Below are positions 23,908 through 36,595 of a DNA stretch of 64,000 nt, in pieces. The translations under genes were made by a program, and so were the position numbers. Under the pieces are notes generated by a model that was not told the origin of the DNA, ran no database searches, and was given only the letters and a program-made list of their open reading frames with translations. Every line of letters begins with the position of its first letter. Within the stretch, counting starts at the first letter, position 1. Source of the stretch: Rhyzopertha dominica (lineage: Eukaryota > Arthropoda > Insecta > Coleoptera > Bostrichidae); contig QCXZ01000001.1 of NCBI GenBank assembly GCA_025024175.1, positions 33,474,942 through 33,538,941 of the forward strand, written 5' to 3'.

Positions 23908-24240
23908 CATAAGAGATGGTTATTGAGATAACAGGCCAGTATATGCAATGAAAGAGCTAATTATAACCTAAGTATAGTATTATATAATCAAAAACAATTA
24001 TCAGCTAAATGTATTGTAAATGAACATAAGAGATGGTTATTGGGATAACAGGCCAATATATTTAATGACAAACTATTGGCAGTTTTGACCAGGAATCGAA
24101 CCCAGGCTCATTTAGATTGCTAGTGCTAACCACTGCACGTTTGATCAATCCCCGGATTTGATTCCCGGTCAAAGCTGGAAATACTTTTTCGTTACTTTCA
24201 TTGGTCTGTTATTCCAATAACCATCTCTTCTGTTCCTTTA
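23908..24240. repeat. Head-to-head tRNA-derived SINE copies forming a fold-back
   Basis: On the minus strand, 24138-24080 reads as a tRNA-like head with an A-box-like GTGGTTAGCACTAG and a B box GGGTTCGATTCC. On the plus strand, 24154-24177 repeats the B-box half of such a head (GATTTGATTCCCGG). Outward of the heads, both carry the same body (plus strand 24199-24230: ATTGGTCTGTTATTCC, then AATAACCATCTCTT; inverted at 24025-24060). A further body-only copy lies at 23910-23952. The whole is therefore a pair of SINEs inverted head to head, plus a truncated third. A related plus-strand copy sits at 43340-43490. Confidence 0.7.
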
Positions 24241-26685
24241 AAATGCATTCTGGCGATAATTACCTTTGATTAAAAAATAGCTTTTCCTGTGTTCCTGGAA
24301 AAACTGAAAATGTTATCAGTTTTTTAGTTCTCAAAAACTTTCACTAGTTTATGAAAACAATTTGCTCTCGGCCCGTATTATACTTACATTCTCACATACC
24401 TACGTATATCAGAGGCCATTAAATAGGCTAGTTAACGATCTAGTTTGGGGTGGTTACCCACCAAATGATTGATGATCTATTCGCAAGCCGCCGTTCTACT
24501 GCAGAACGCATTTCAGAGGATTGTTAATGCCATAACATGTGCCACGGTGCCATTCATCGCGAAAAGCTCGTCAATTGGAGAAATTTAATTCGTCAACATC
24601 TTTGCGTTAATAAGCTCACTTTGCAGCTTTATCTTGCATTTGACCCAAACGGAAATCGTGGGGGAGCATTAATTAATTTATATAGTAATCTGTGGGGTGA
24701 TACCACCGCTGCCTAATGAGCCCTTGCGTTTGCAAGTTTTTTTTTACTGATTGCTATTTACGATAGCCTTAATTACTTAATACATTTTAATTGGACTTGT
24801 AATACAGAATGTGGTATGGCTGGATTTTGGCAATGCATTATAACAGCTTTAACACATATGTAAACTGTATTTCGTTATCGTATTTTCTACAAATATTTGT
24901 TGAAGTTGCCATTTAGCATAATTAATCTAAGAAGATGTACTTTTTGCATCTATTTCATTTCAACATATATCTGTTAAATCATGTCATCAAACTCTGCTGC
25001 TTTAGAATATGATCATCCACATAGCACTCAAAAAACAACTCGTGTATAACAAAATTTAGTGCAAATGTGTTGTGGTGACTGGCTAAATAAATGTTATGTG
25101 CTGTTTTTTGTCCACGTATAACCAGCAAAACGTAATCGTACAGCGGACATTCGTTACTGAAATGTTGCGGCAAATAAGCGTCGACACTCAAACAAAATAA
25201 ACAGATGGAAACAAACACCGAGTTGTGCAAATTATGTACGAAATGTAGGTCTTTTTGTGGCATGTGCAATCAATACTTCTGCATAACAGAATTTTACTTG
25301 AGTTGTTGCAGTCATAATAAATCAAAGGCTTTGTCAATTATCAAATAAAATTTAAAACTGATTAAGGTGCTTCAGATTTTAATGTAGTAGAGATCCAGTG
25401 ATATATATTGATGCATTTTAAATTTTAAGGCAATAGAAAATCTTCGTTTTAAAGTGATATAATTATCCTTGTACCTCACATTAGCGATGCTTAAAAAATA
25501 TTTGTATTTGCATGTGACCATAATATTTTGTACTTCTGATATTAGTAAGGTGTATAATTTTGTAACTAATTGTCGCCTCTTCTGTTGCTAATATATGCAT
25601 TAATTATAGGAAAAATTTACCGATCTGTTGAAACCATATAATATAAGTTGTAAACAAAATAACTATTCTAAAATTACTATAAACGGAACCTTATCCATTA
25701 GGATTGTTTTTAAAAGAAGGTACTACTTGAACTATTACTCTCTAAAGTGATCAAGTATAGTTTTTCACAACCAGCTATGGATTTCTAGTTATATTAATCC
25801 CTGTTTGTTGCCCATATGTGCTTATTTTATCTTGATCAACGTTTATCTAGAAAACTGATAGTGTAAAATAAATTTTATTTATAATCCAGTTATTTAATTC
25901 ATAGCTTTCAATAGATAAAATTAATGAACAATGGACACACGGCAGGCTTAACTTCTTAAAGACTAAATTGGATTCATTTGTACCTACCTAATCCAAAACT
26001 ACTATTTTATTAAGTTACTCAAAAAAATTAAACTTATTAATGGAATACGATGGATTTATAAGAAATATATTACTTCTGTATAAAGTTGACTATTGTGAAT
26101 TATAAGGACTTTATAAATATATGTCAAGCAAGAAAGGATTAGAATGACATTTTATACTAACATATTTTATTTTTGTTTCAGGTAAGTTGGTATGCCTACA
26201 TCTACAAGAAACGTTTTTTTTTAATGACGTCTTCAGGTAAAACGTTGACAATTATTTTTGTGGTTGCTGTAAATTACTAACATTTTCTTATCTATAATAT
26301 ATATAATATATATTGGGAGCAAGCTTACACTTTAATTAATGCTTCTCTACCGTTACTACAACATGCAAACTTTCTTATCAAAAGATTGGTAATAATTAGA
26401 TTACCTAAGAAATGAAAACTTCGTGTGTTATTAAACAAATATTAACACGTGCAATTAGAAATAATCCCTCTGTGACAGTCATAAGTTATTTACTTCTTAT
26501 ACTTACCGACCGTTACACGTAGTTCGTAAAGCCACCGCCAAACGACCTATTATAGTAATCGTCACAAAATGACCCCAAAGTGCAATGTAAGAAGTGCCCA
26601 CGTCAAAAGCGATATTGAAGCTCATAAGAAGGCAAACAACGGATACTAAGCAGAATATTGATAAAATAAGCATTGTCTATTGTAA
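24241..26685. other. AT-rich, no gene recognised
   Basis: Repeated stops in all six frames. 24480-24720 is slightly GC-richer. No transposon ends, RNA genes or coding motifs were found. Confidence 0.5.
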
Positions 26686-26689
26686 CCAA

Positions 26690-27410
26690 GCCAACATTTA
26701 TAACTGAACTGTTTAACAATCATTTTATTCATATAGCTGATGACCTTACTAAGAATAAAAGATCAACTGAGGTCTTAGACCTTTACGTGTTATTCTTTTT
26801 TTACGGATCCCACAAACGAGGATAAAATAATACGTTCTGTGCAATGGACAACAAGCCATTGACTAGTGTCGATCAAATCCGTATAAAACAAAGCGTATTT
26901 TATATAAAAAAACTCCGGATGCTTTTAAATCAGCAGTAGCGTTTACTTAGGGTGAGTGCCCACTACCACTATGCAAAAATTATAAAAAAATTAATAGTTA
27001 AACATCGAGCATTTGATTGCGTGCTTATCAACAAATTAGAATACCATGGTTTTAGAGGAACGCCACTGCAATTGTTTGAAAACTGTTTATCAAATACAAT
27101 GCATTGTGTATCTTTAAAACAGATTGACGTTGGACGATTTGCAGTATAAAACATCCAAATTAAATTAAAGATACAAAGAGAGACACAAGGCAGTATTTTG
27201 CGGCCTATTTCTTGACGTTAGCATTTTAATCAGCTACAGTAATCACAGTAGGCACTTTTCGATTTGGGGAGCAATATCATAAAATCGGTCTTGGACGCCA
27301 TTGAAACTATTCAATTTATGAAATGTGTCACCGAAACAAATTTCTTAGGAATTTTATGCGTTACTTTATCGACACACCATACCTAATAAAAATAATTATG
27401 TAGTCCCTAT
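26690..27410 (+). pseudogene. LINE (jockey-like) reverse transcriptase relic
   Basis: Plus-strand fragments in order: TELFNNHFIHIADDL (about 26705-26750), the 'FN.YF..IA..L' linker seen between endonuclease and polymerase. Next is AFDCVLINKLEYHGFRGTPL, motif A and its following helix (about 27010-27070), then a CLSN block. Next is GSILRPIS, a decayed motif B (about 27190). Last is ETNFLGILC, the 'LGI' box (about 27335-27360). Frameshifts are frequent and the YADD box is not visible. Dead copy. Confidence 0.7.
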
Positions 27411-27439
27411 ATTCCTGGAATCGTATTTTCAAGGTTATT

Positions 27440-27960
27440 TACATGCAAGAGCCAAGAGCATCGAGACCAATATTTTCTCCGGGCAGACGTATCCACAGCA
27501 CCCGAAATGACTTTCATTTTTACCACCTCCATATATCCTCGCCCTTATAAATCTCGTGTCTCGTTAGCGACCTGTAAAGAGCCGCCAACCCCGAGGCAGA
27601 GATCACGTCAGTTACGCATAAATATTAATAATCCACCCCCGATCACAAATCACTGTTAACAAAGGACGGTTTCGGCGACCGGGCTTCGGCTTTTTCTGTT
27701 TCGGTGAGGGGGGGGGGGCAGCCTAATAGGCGACACGGCGGTACGAGGTACTAAGCATGGACATGATTAGAATCCTACCGGCCTCAATTTCAGCACTGCA
27801 CCGGACAACAGACATTTCGATGCTAATACCTTTGACGTCGTTGGGCACGAAGGGGTTGCTTCGGGTTTATGGGAAGCCCTATTTATTGCTACCACAGTAA
27901 CTGAATGATCCTAAGTGGTTTCAGGGCCTACTGAAAAGATCACCGCCAGGAATTAATAAC
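27440..27960. other. GC-richer island with an 11-G run
   Basis: About 500 bp of balanced composition with CpG steps, and a run of eleven G at 27708-27718. No open frame resembles a known family. It is a candidate conserved non-coding or promoter-like segment by composition only. Confidence 0.3.
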
Positions 27961-28150
27961 GGGGTTGTAAATCATTTGTATAGAATAATAATACATTAGA
28001 ATGGTATGCTTTAGAAGCGTTTCAATTTTCAATGTAAGATCGCAGCGCCTCCGTGACAGTAGTTACAACTAACGAGTCAGAGTAATGGCAGCAGCCGGCA
28101 GTTCTTTGAATGCATACTTTTCTAACCCGCCTTACAGTCAAGACTAAAAC

Positions 28151-28172
28151 CGTTGATTGACGTCAATCAACG
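28151..28172. promoter_or_regulatory. 22-bp perfect palindrome centred on TGACGTCA
   Basis: CGTTGATTGACGTCAATCAACG's two halves are exact reverse complements over 22 bp. The centre TGACGTCA is the consensus full site for CREB/ATF-family bZIP factors, and each flank contains TGATTGA, similar to Exd/Pbx sites. Length and symmetry make chance unlikely in a window this size (roughly one in sixty by simple expectation). Binding is an inference. Confidence 0.35.
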
Positions 28173-29148
28173 CTAAAACATTATCACAACGTCGATTGTG
28201 ACGTTTCTTGTTGAGCGTGTAGGTACTTAAACTGACTACCCTTAACTNACTATATTGATACCTACCTACCTAACTATTAAATCTACTAGAATTTGAAGTT
28301 TCCACTTGTAATGGTTGTGGCCGAATTACGGTTAGGTGTCCTTGACTATTTAAATTACTTCGACGGTAACCAAAAGCCGAGATAAATTTATGAAAAAGAG
28401 GTGTCATTTTGTGCAGCCGGAGAGATGCACTAGCTGTCTAGCTGATGAAATCCACCTGTTTGCAGGTTTGCACTGTGCATGCAAACATCTGCTGTTTCGT
28501 ATCCCCATTAAATGTAAGGGAGCTGGAAAATTGTGCAAATACGTCGAGGGAAGGTAGCAACCATGCATTGCACCCGTAAAGCAGGCCAAGAAGGGCTCTG
28601 TAAACATATTTCAGCAGTTTTACTCTTTTGTGTTTCTAGGTGTTGACATACTTTCCATTAATTTTTAAATTCGCGCCAGGGTGGCATTTCAGTTTTGCTT
28701 TTAGCTTTCTCTCTCGTTTGCTTACGTTTTTTGCTGTATTTTGTTTGTGTCAGGGGTAGCACCACTCAACAGTAATATTGAACTTATATCNCAAAGTGCA
28801 CGACTTGGTCAAAACAATGCAAGAACATAAATATATAGAGCACTTCCAGTTGAAATTTTTACTCCAGGTTTCGCCGTTGTAGGGAATTACATCTCGGCAC
28901 GGACCAGAAAACATTGCTTTTGCTCATTCCTCTCCTACAACAATTTTGAGGTTAGGTGCCCAGATGACATCAAAACCATCTTTTTGTAGAAAACATGCTC
29001 AAAAAGCTCAATATTGTGTAACCTGTTTACAAACGCTGATTATTGAGCGGGTAGGTACTCCCTGAATATCGAAAATTTACGGTTAAAATGTAGATACAAA
29101 CAACCAGACGTGATGCAGCTACCAAAAGAATTATCCAGAGCCGGTAAT
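28173..29148. other. No gene recognised
   Basis: Mixed AT-rich sequence with no recognised motif. The short minus-strand frame at 28404-28607 has no family resemblance. Confidence 0.45.
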
Positions 29149-30785
29149 GTTTGGTTCATGGATGTATAAAAGTAGCGATGGGAATAATCGAGATGCAATA
29201 ATCGGTTTAGTCGATTATTAAAACTTCTCGAAATAATCGATCATACCGTCCAAATTAGTAATACTAATATTAGTGGTCACGCGGGTCAACGCTAGCGCTG
29301 TACGAACGAACTTCTGAGTCGGGATGGCAACAATGGAGATGCAATAATCGTATTAGTATGTAGTTTATATCATCGACAAACTTACATACGTAGAATTTCT
29401 AGCGCGTGGATCGATTATTCGTTAATCATTCGTTCCAACCAACTAATACAACATCTCGTAATGGATCGCTGCTCAGTTATATTATGATATTATGATTATG
29501 CTCTCAATTATTCAGCTAGAACATTTAATGTAAAATTTTAATAAGATTATAATTGATTGTTGGCGTATTGTTTAACTAAGGATAAAATACAAAATACTGA
29601 ATTTAATAAATGCGGTAAAAGGTAGTAAAATGACAATACATATAATTTATGTATGTACAGAATTTATTATTGACCTGATTTACATGTTTGATAATAATAT
29701 AATTCAGAACTATAATGCAACAACAATCAATAAATTCGCATACCAATATAAACTTGAAAAAATACTATTCGCTCTTCCTTCAACAAAAAAATCACATTAA
29801 AATGTTATTATATATACATATGTAATATTAGATTATTAGATATTAATTTATACTATAAAACACTTTACTGCAAAATGAGAAATACTTTGAGCAGTAGTAA
29901 GAACTCAAATGTAAATTCGTGAAAATGTATATAAAAAATTCGAGCATTCGCAATGAGAACGACAACGATGTAGCATGAATACTGGTTATCTCATCTATGC
30001 CCTACAAAAGATGTAGTACTACTAATGTTTAACTACTAATATTAGTCGATTATTAAAATATATGGATACGAAATAATCGATTATTGAAATATCTCGATTA
30101 TTCCCATCGCTATATAAAAGAGGGGATACCGCATCTCATTGACAGAAAGCGCATTGTTGTGAAACCCCACATCTAAATGGCGTGAAGTTAGCGCAATAAC
30201 AAACTTTGTTTTCTTGCCGCGGCATTGGCGTGCCGTAATTTGCATTCTTCAGCATGCTTCGGAAACCTAAAAATAATAGATAGAAAAAAAATATTGTATG
30301 AATATGATTTATGCACACATATAACACAATTTTTTTTTGTTATACACTAGTTAACAATCCATCTTTCAGTAGTAGTGTTGTAAAATATCGGCATAATAAG
30401 CAATTGAAATACCGCACGCCTATGAATCTTAACCTTAAATACTACTTGGGTGTTACATACCTGTGAAATGAAACATTGGGTTAACATCTANCAATCTTTC
30501 TGCACATTTGACACTGCCTGATCATCTTATCACTGCTACCGTTAACAATTATATGGAAATCATTCCCTGCGTCTTGCACATCATAAAACCAAATAAAAAC
30601 AAACACGCAAACGTCCAAATAGTGTGTGACCGTGAACACGAAGCTTAGTCATTGGACGTACACAACTGGTCAACTGGAAGATCCAATGTTTTCTACAAAT
30701 AAACGCTTAGACTGTGATCACATGTTGGCATCAGTTTAGAATGTGAAAAGCTGGATCCCCTCTTTTATACATCCATGGTTTGGTT
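29149..30785. mobile_element. Outer hAT-like element interrupted by a second hAT-like element
   Basis: The outer element (29157-30777) has a perfect 8-bp duplication GTTTGGTT (29149-29156 and 30778-30785). Its inverted ends begin CATGGATGTATAAAAG; the right end reads CTTTTATACATCCATG. Continuing past the inner insertion, the end extends as AGGGGAT on both sides. Without the inner insertion and its duplication it is about 673 bp. It codes for nothing recognisable and is a non-autonomous element whose superfamily (hAT) is inferred from the 8-bp duplication. Confidence 0.85.
29165..30120. mobile_element. Inner hAT-like element nested in the outer terminal repeat
   Basis: The 940-bp element 29173-30112 has inverted ends TAGCGATGGGAATAATCGAG and a perfect 8-bp duplication TATAAAAG (29165-29172 and 30113-30120). 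It landed inside the left terminal repeat of the outer element, so it is the younger insertion. The motif AATAATCG, often extended to AATAATCGATTA, recurs several times near both ends (29183-29250, 29345, 29410, 30040-30095). Such subterminal repeats are typical transposase-binding sites in hAT elements. There is no coding capacity. Confidence 0.85.
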
Positions 30786-33700
30786 GCTTCAATGCTCCGC
30801 TAGGGCGTATCGCTTATCAAGAAACTAAAGTCCGTAGATCTACATGAAACTCCTCTACAGACGGAATTTGTTGCTCTGTTGTCTGAGGTTATCTTCCACA
30901 AGTAAATTAAATGGTAAATAAACTTCTTCATCTCCAATATATAACATAAGATTACAGGATTACAGGATTACAGACAGTAATGGAAAATAACGATGGAAAC
31001 TCAAATTTATCTATCACGAATTAAGTGATGGATTTGTTTTTTTTTTTGACAAAAATGGTTGCAATCGTTTTGAACGAAAGGGTATATTTTACAAATTTGT
31101 ACCTTTAACACCAGAGACATTGTCAAAATTTGTAAAACTGCAAATTACAGCAATAAAGAAATTAGTCATTTTTATTTTGACTTCTACAGCATCGATCAAG
31201 TACGACAATGTATTTAATGATCCAAAATAGCACAATATATTTATATTATACCAGGATGCAATTAGTAATCACCTAAATATTATTTATTTAACATTAAAGG
31301 AATACTGCGATTAACTATCAAACTCAGACACTAGATCACATTAAATCACTGTATTATTGCAGTTCAGTTGCAGGATTTTAAAAAATTGTAAAAGTTAATT
31401 TAAATTATAAAATCTTGTATTGCATTAAAAATTACCAGTTGTAACAATATTTTATTAAGTATCCGTTCTGCCCTCAGTTCTGCCTATGTGCTCAAAGGTC
31501 GCGGCTTCTTTACGGTCTTGACGATTCAATTCACCCCTTCCAGAAACTAAATTATTTCGATAATGGAATAACAGCTTTTTTACATTTAACAATACAAATT
31601 TGTTGCAAACTATTGATTCGTTGTATAATAAACGTTTTAGCAAATTAAACATTAAAATTTAAGTCACGCCTCTTCTGATTTTTTGTTGTTTGTACTTAAC
31701 ATTTTTTTTTGTGTTTGGAGCTTTGCCCCCCACCAAGTTAATTTTCTGTCTACGCCACTGGTTTTATTAGAGTACAATAATTAAACAAGGTGTATTCTTG
31801 CGTTTTTGACGTGGTCTATTTCCGTCAAATTCGCTCACTATGATGTTAAAAAAGATGTGAAATAAATTTCGATAACTGTTAAAAATGAGAAGTTTTACCA
31901 CTTTATTGCGTCACATTCGCTTCGATACTGGCAAACATAAACAAGAAATTCTTACAATTTGGATGTCAAATTAATTGTCATTTTGTACTATTTGCGCAGT
32001 TTTTAAAAACCATGAAACTTTTGACCAGTCAGACACCCTGCCCACGATCTCAAGACCAGTAATTGTTGTTGCCAAGCCCCTGCATCAAAGAAAAATGATT
32101 CATTTTACATTATTACGATCATAAAATTTAGGCGGCTTTGTCATCATTGTTATTTTGTACTATAGATATAACCTTAACGTACAGGCAAAACCTGCTCTGT
32201 GCGATTCAATCTGCACTGAACCAAAACTGCATGACAAGCCCTTAAAAGGCGCTGGTTGCGGTGCAGACAGCATAGCATTGACATACATCTTAATAAAGGC
32301 ACTGTTATTATAAATAGGCTGATTGCCGACTACCAATGTGATAATGATTTTCGCTTTCAGAAACTTGGTCCCAGCATTACTTCCATTTTGACACCAAAAC
32401 AAAAGCCCAAAATAGTAGCAATAAAAGGAAGTGTGAGAATAAATGGCATTGCTATTTATGCAGGACAGAAAAGTTTGACCCTGAAAAAGTGGTACTCCTA
32501 GGCAAAATTTCACTTCCACTTTTTCGTGAATTTTGAATATGGGTGATTGGGATTTGATTTGTGAGAAATAATTTCAGAGTATTTAGTGTCGAGCAATTTT
32601 AGGAAGGATTTCAAAAATTGCGCTTTTTTTAACTCAAGACGTTGTTGAATTTTTTTAGTTATTTGTCATAGAATAAGTCTAAGCTTTTATGTCAGCATAT
32701 TCTTTTGTTAATAACGTAAAGCATTCAGTTGCGATATTAACCCAAATATAAATAGATAGACAAGTAATTCCTATATATTTTGGACTATTGGATACTGAGC
32801 CTTTGCGACAACAATGAAAAAGGCAAGACATAATCAGCAAAGGTTTCGACTTGCTCAAAAAGGAATCAGAAGTCTACAACTTATTAAATATTAATAATAT
32901 TCACATTGGAACTTCCACAATAGCTTTTAAATACTCATCCTTTCCAAGCCAACTTAATTTCTAACTTAGAAGTTTTTGATCTTTATTGACGCGATATTGA
33001 ACTTCTAAACTGGAAAAAACTGACCAAATTCAACCGTGCCACAGGTATCTTCATAATAAATGAATTTTCAGATCTATTTACGATCTACGATCTATTAAAT
33101 GATAGTTAAATAAATTTGATATTCCATAGACATATAATAATTATGTTATTAACTTTTTAATTGTCTAATTATTTTATATTTATTAATATTTATGTAAAAA
33201 TGTATAGTATTTATGTAACGTGAAATGAAAAATTACATAAAGTAGCAAGAAAAAATTAATATATTGTTGCAGATTAATACTAATCTTAAAATATCACAAT
33301 GAAAAGGTGTGAAGATATAAACTAGGTGCAGAAACTTCTTAAAACAATAATATCACGATTTTAAATTGAATATAATGCAGCAACTTCAATTGAGGGTTAA
33401 CCCAGTAATGACTAAAACATTCTAAAATACAATCATCCTACTCGTTACCCCCGCAACAACCTGTTGTTTCTGTGGTTGCTATTAAATGGCTCGAAGGATT
33501 CTGTAATGAATGAATAACAGCCATTCAGTCACATTTGTGCTATGATACGATTTAATTTACATACGTTCTGTTGTTAAAGTATAGTGTTTCTAGTTTCTAC
33601 GTTAAGCGTTGACTGTTTGAATTATTATTTATTTATATTGATTAAGGTGTTTAGAGATGCCTCTGTGATTTTTCCTAACACATATTACCCTAGTTTTAAA

Positions 33701-34969
33701 GTTTAACTAACGCATCTAAGGAAAATTTGGAGTAGGTAACTCTGCAAGATGCCACTCATTGTTCTAATTTAGTAATTTACAGATATGTCAAACAATATTA
33801 ATAAAGAGTCAAGTTTAAGACCCTAAGGATACTTAAAATTGTAATGTCGTTTTATAGATATAAAATATCTGCATGACGGTATTCCATTAGAAAACTTAGC
33901 GAACACCGCTAGTTTGTTCGAAAGAGCAAAACGTGCCAAAACCAGGAGTGCTTAGTTCCGCTATATTTTTTAAGTAATCCACACTGGGGATAGACGTCGT
34001 AAATATACGACTAGCTCGACTTTTTACGCTACAAAGAAACTGCTTCGATATAAAAAAAGTGGCAATAAACGACAGTCGCATTATCTGAGCTACATACATC
34101 ACGTTGTATCACCCTCTACTATCAGCACCCCCGTGTTAAGGACCCACCCTCGGCGAGTCTGCAGTAAAATTCAGCCCTATTTGCTATTCTAAGAGGCGCC
34201 TGAAACGCGAGAATTTCGTTCTATACTTGCATTAATGCATCTGCAGTTTGCGGACGACATAAATCAATGCACGTTTTAGATAAAGTGAAAAATTTCAGGC
34301 GAGAATTGGTCTGGATAGGGGACTCAAGAGGGGATTATTTTTTAAATGGCACTTAATGGGTTTCTCGATCGATAGATTAGTATTAAATCCTGCAGAAATG
34401 AGAAAGGAGATCCAAAACGTTATAGGATCTAATCGCAAGGTGTTATGAGTAGAAGAGTGATTATGTAGAGGGACGCATTAAAAATTACGTGTGTGAGTAA
34501 TCCACATAAAAGTGTATCTTCAGAACTATTAAAAAGTGAACTCAACTTACACCTCGCTTCAGTCAGGGAAGGCATACTGTACTCAGTATTATCTACACAC
34601 TTGCTATAAGTATAATGGCTAACTGCCTTGTGTTCTGGAAAGCGCATTACAATCCTGCATTTGGACACATAGATTAGGAAACTTTATGGCCAAAGCATGT
34701 CAGTGAGTAAACCAATTATAGAATCTATCAAATGCTTAAAGTTTTCATCTAAATACATGTGTATACCTAAAAAGATGCATATTACAAGTGATGCGAGCAA
34801 TTACTGACCTTAATCTTCCTACCTTAGCTAAGATAATTGAAGAACTGTTTTTTTATCAAAATAAGTTGCGGAAACTAATTTGTTCAGTAAACTCCCTACT
34901 TTTAATAAAGTATTGCTAACAACTTTTACACTATTGTATTTGATTAACATTTTCATTTTTAATAAATAC
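30786..34969. other. No gene; small tandem and a possible transposon end
   Basis: A three-copy ATTACAGG tandem lies at 30951-30972. CTGTCTACGCCACTG at 31746-31760, preceded by a C-run (31726-31731), resembles an inverted terminus of hAT-type elements, but no partner was found. Open frames on both strands at 32160-32519 have no recognisable motif. 34100-34330 is GC-richer. The rest is AT-rich. Confidence 0.4.
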
Positions 34970-35140
34970 TTTTCTCTTTTATTAAGCAAAGTATTCGACT
35001 GCGTGGAATTTGAAATAATATTAAAAAAATAATTTATGCTTATCTAAAATATAAAAATAGATATTTGCAGGTTTTATTATCGGGTGAATTCATAAATCAT
35101 ACGAAAACCGTCTCAAAAGAGCTAATTTATTAATAAGATT
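34970..35140 (+). pseudogene. Small LINE reverse transcriptase fragment
   Basis: The plus strand reads LLSKVFDCVEFEIILKK, a decayed motif A ('DLSKAFDCV...LL.KL', about 34980-35030). After a frame change it reads YLQVLLSGEFINHTKTVSKE, the segment that precedes motif B (about 35068-35125). A palindromic element interrupts the sequence immediately downstream (35145 onward). No catalytic YADD box remains. Confidence 0.6.
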
Positions 35141-35144
35141 AAAC

Positions 35145-35394
35145 AAAATGTAGTAATAAGATAAGATAATATTTTGTCGAATGGATCGCTGTCTCTTGAC
35201 AACACTGACAAAAAGTTAATAGTCTGACGTTTCGATTACACCTGTAATCTTTGTCAAAGACGAAGAACCTCAAAATTTGCCTGACACAAGTTCAAACAGA
35301 CAGACTATTAACTTTTTTTCAGTGTTTTCAAGAGACAGCGATCTATCCGACAAAATATTATCTTACATTATTCACCCTCGTAAAATGTAGTAAT
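35145..35394. mobile_element. Palindromic fold-back element, 224 bp, with 13-bp target duplication
   Basis: A perfect 13-bp duplication AAAATGTAGTAAT (35145-35157 and 35382-35394) brackets 35158-35381. The arms are near-perfect inverted repeats (left ATAATATTTTGTCG, CGCTGTCTCTTGA, AAAGTTAATAGTCTG; right the reverse complements), with a 17-bp unpaired tail at the right. The centre, read on the minus strand, contains a GATTAC/GTAATC stem followed by GAAACGTC. It matches the 4598-4847 element in length (224 bp), duplication length and layout, but not in arm sequence. A degenerate half copy is at 58606-58722. Confidence 0.85.
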
Positions 35395-36400
35395 GCTAGA
35401 CCTATGTTCCATACCATTTTCACCCTCAAGAATCATCAAAACTAAGAGCTTGTTTGCATATAACCTAAGTGTACAATACATTTTGCATATAACTGTTGAG
35501 GATGCAGATAATAAAAATAATGCGAGAACACAGGTAAGAAAATGACAATAAATAGTTTGAAAAACAACAATATAAGCAGCATAGCATGAATCATTTCTAT
35601 GGACTACAAATGAAACATTTCAAACAATTGACAAAAACAAAACTAAAACAGTATAACTTGTGAACAGTTTAAGCAACAAAGCAATTTTCTGCATTTCCAT
35701 CGCTATTTAATCAACATCTTGTATGCTGTCGTCTATAAGTATCCCTACTCTAAGATTAACTTGGTATCACTACTAGACATTTGTGGTGTTGAATTAAAGC
35801 AATCAGCAACCCAGTGACTGCAAATAATAATTAAAGTTTAAAAACCTTTATTAAACACCTAGGTGCAAATAAGGCCCATAAGGTATGGTGTTTGAGTTGT
35901 ACCATTGATTATTTATTATTATATTACTTATTCTATGCTAAATATTGTACTATTCGTTTATTGTTGTCTTTTCGTGTAGATCGTTCTTCGTTTCTTTCTT
36001 GAAAAATCTACGTATCAACCACAAACGACCGTAGACCAGAATTATCTACCCCGAGGATACCTGCAAGAAAAATTGAAAGCTGAACGTAGACTAATCAATT
36101 ATAACGACTTATGCGGTCAAAGTATTTCAACAAATATTCTAACTTTTGAATCATACGTTGCTATCACATCCGATTCTTTTATCATTTTGCATTAATTAAT
36201 TCGTACTTAAAGATTTCAGTATCTTCAAACACTTGTATACTTACCTGTCGGAAAGATATAAAGACCACACGCCTGTATCTCCTAAATGCAGTAATGATTG
36301 TGTTATAATTATCGGTACAAATTGAAGTTCTTATACTGATAACGATATAGGTCAAGGTAGGTAACACTGCAGTGAGTTTATAATGACAGTGCGGTTACAA
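35395..36400. other. AT-rich, no gene recognised
   Basis: No coding, RNA or transposon-end signal was found. Confidence 0.5.
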
Positions 36401-36410
36401 GCGCGGCAGG

Positions 36411-36595
36411 ATGTTTCCTCCAGATTTGGCTGTAAAAAACTGTACGCCGATCTTTGGAAGGCCGTGGTTGACGAACGAGAAAAGAGGTAGGGACTAGCTG
36501 TTTTCACTATTGCATACCGAATACTTTGACACGTCTAGTCGTGCGCNGGATTTCGGAANTCCTGNTATTCCGGATTAATATTTTTAACGTCAGTG
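36411..36595 (+). repeat. Inverted partner of a pogo-like element segment
   Basis: This ~185-bp stretch matches the minus strand of 37428-37605, with perhaps three-quarters of bases identical by eye (shared GCCGAT, TTTGGA, CGTGGTTG, TAGGGACT, GTTTTCACT, TATTCCGGAT). The pair encloses about 830 bp. Three N bases lie here (36547, 36560 and 36565). Confidence 0.55.

Noticed and set aside
32160..32519. Overlapping 119- and 81-codon frames on opposite strands
   Set aside because: Mutually antisense open frames with no family resemblance; probably compositional or part of an unknown repeat.
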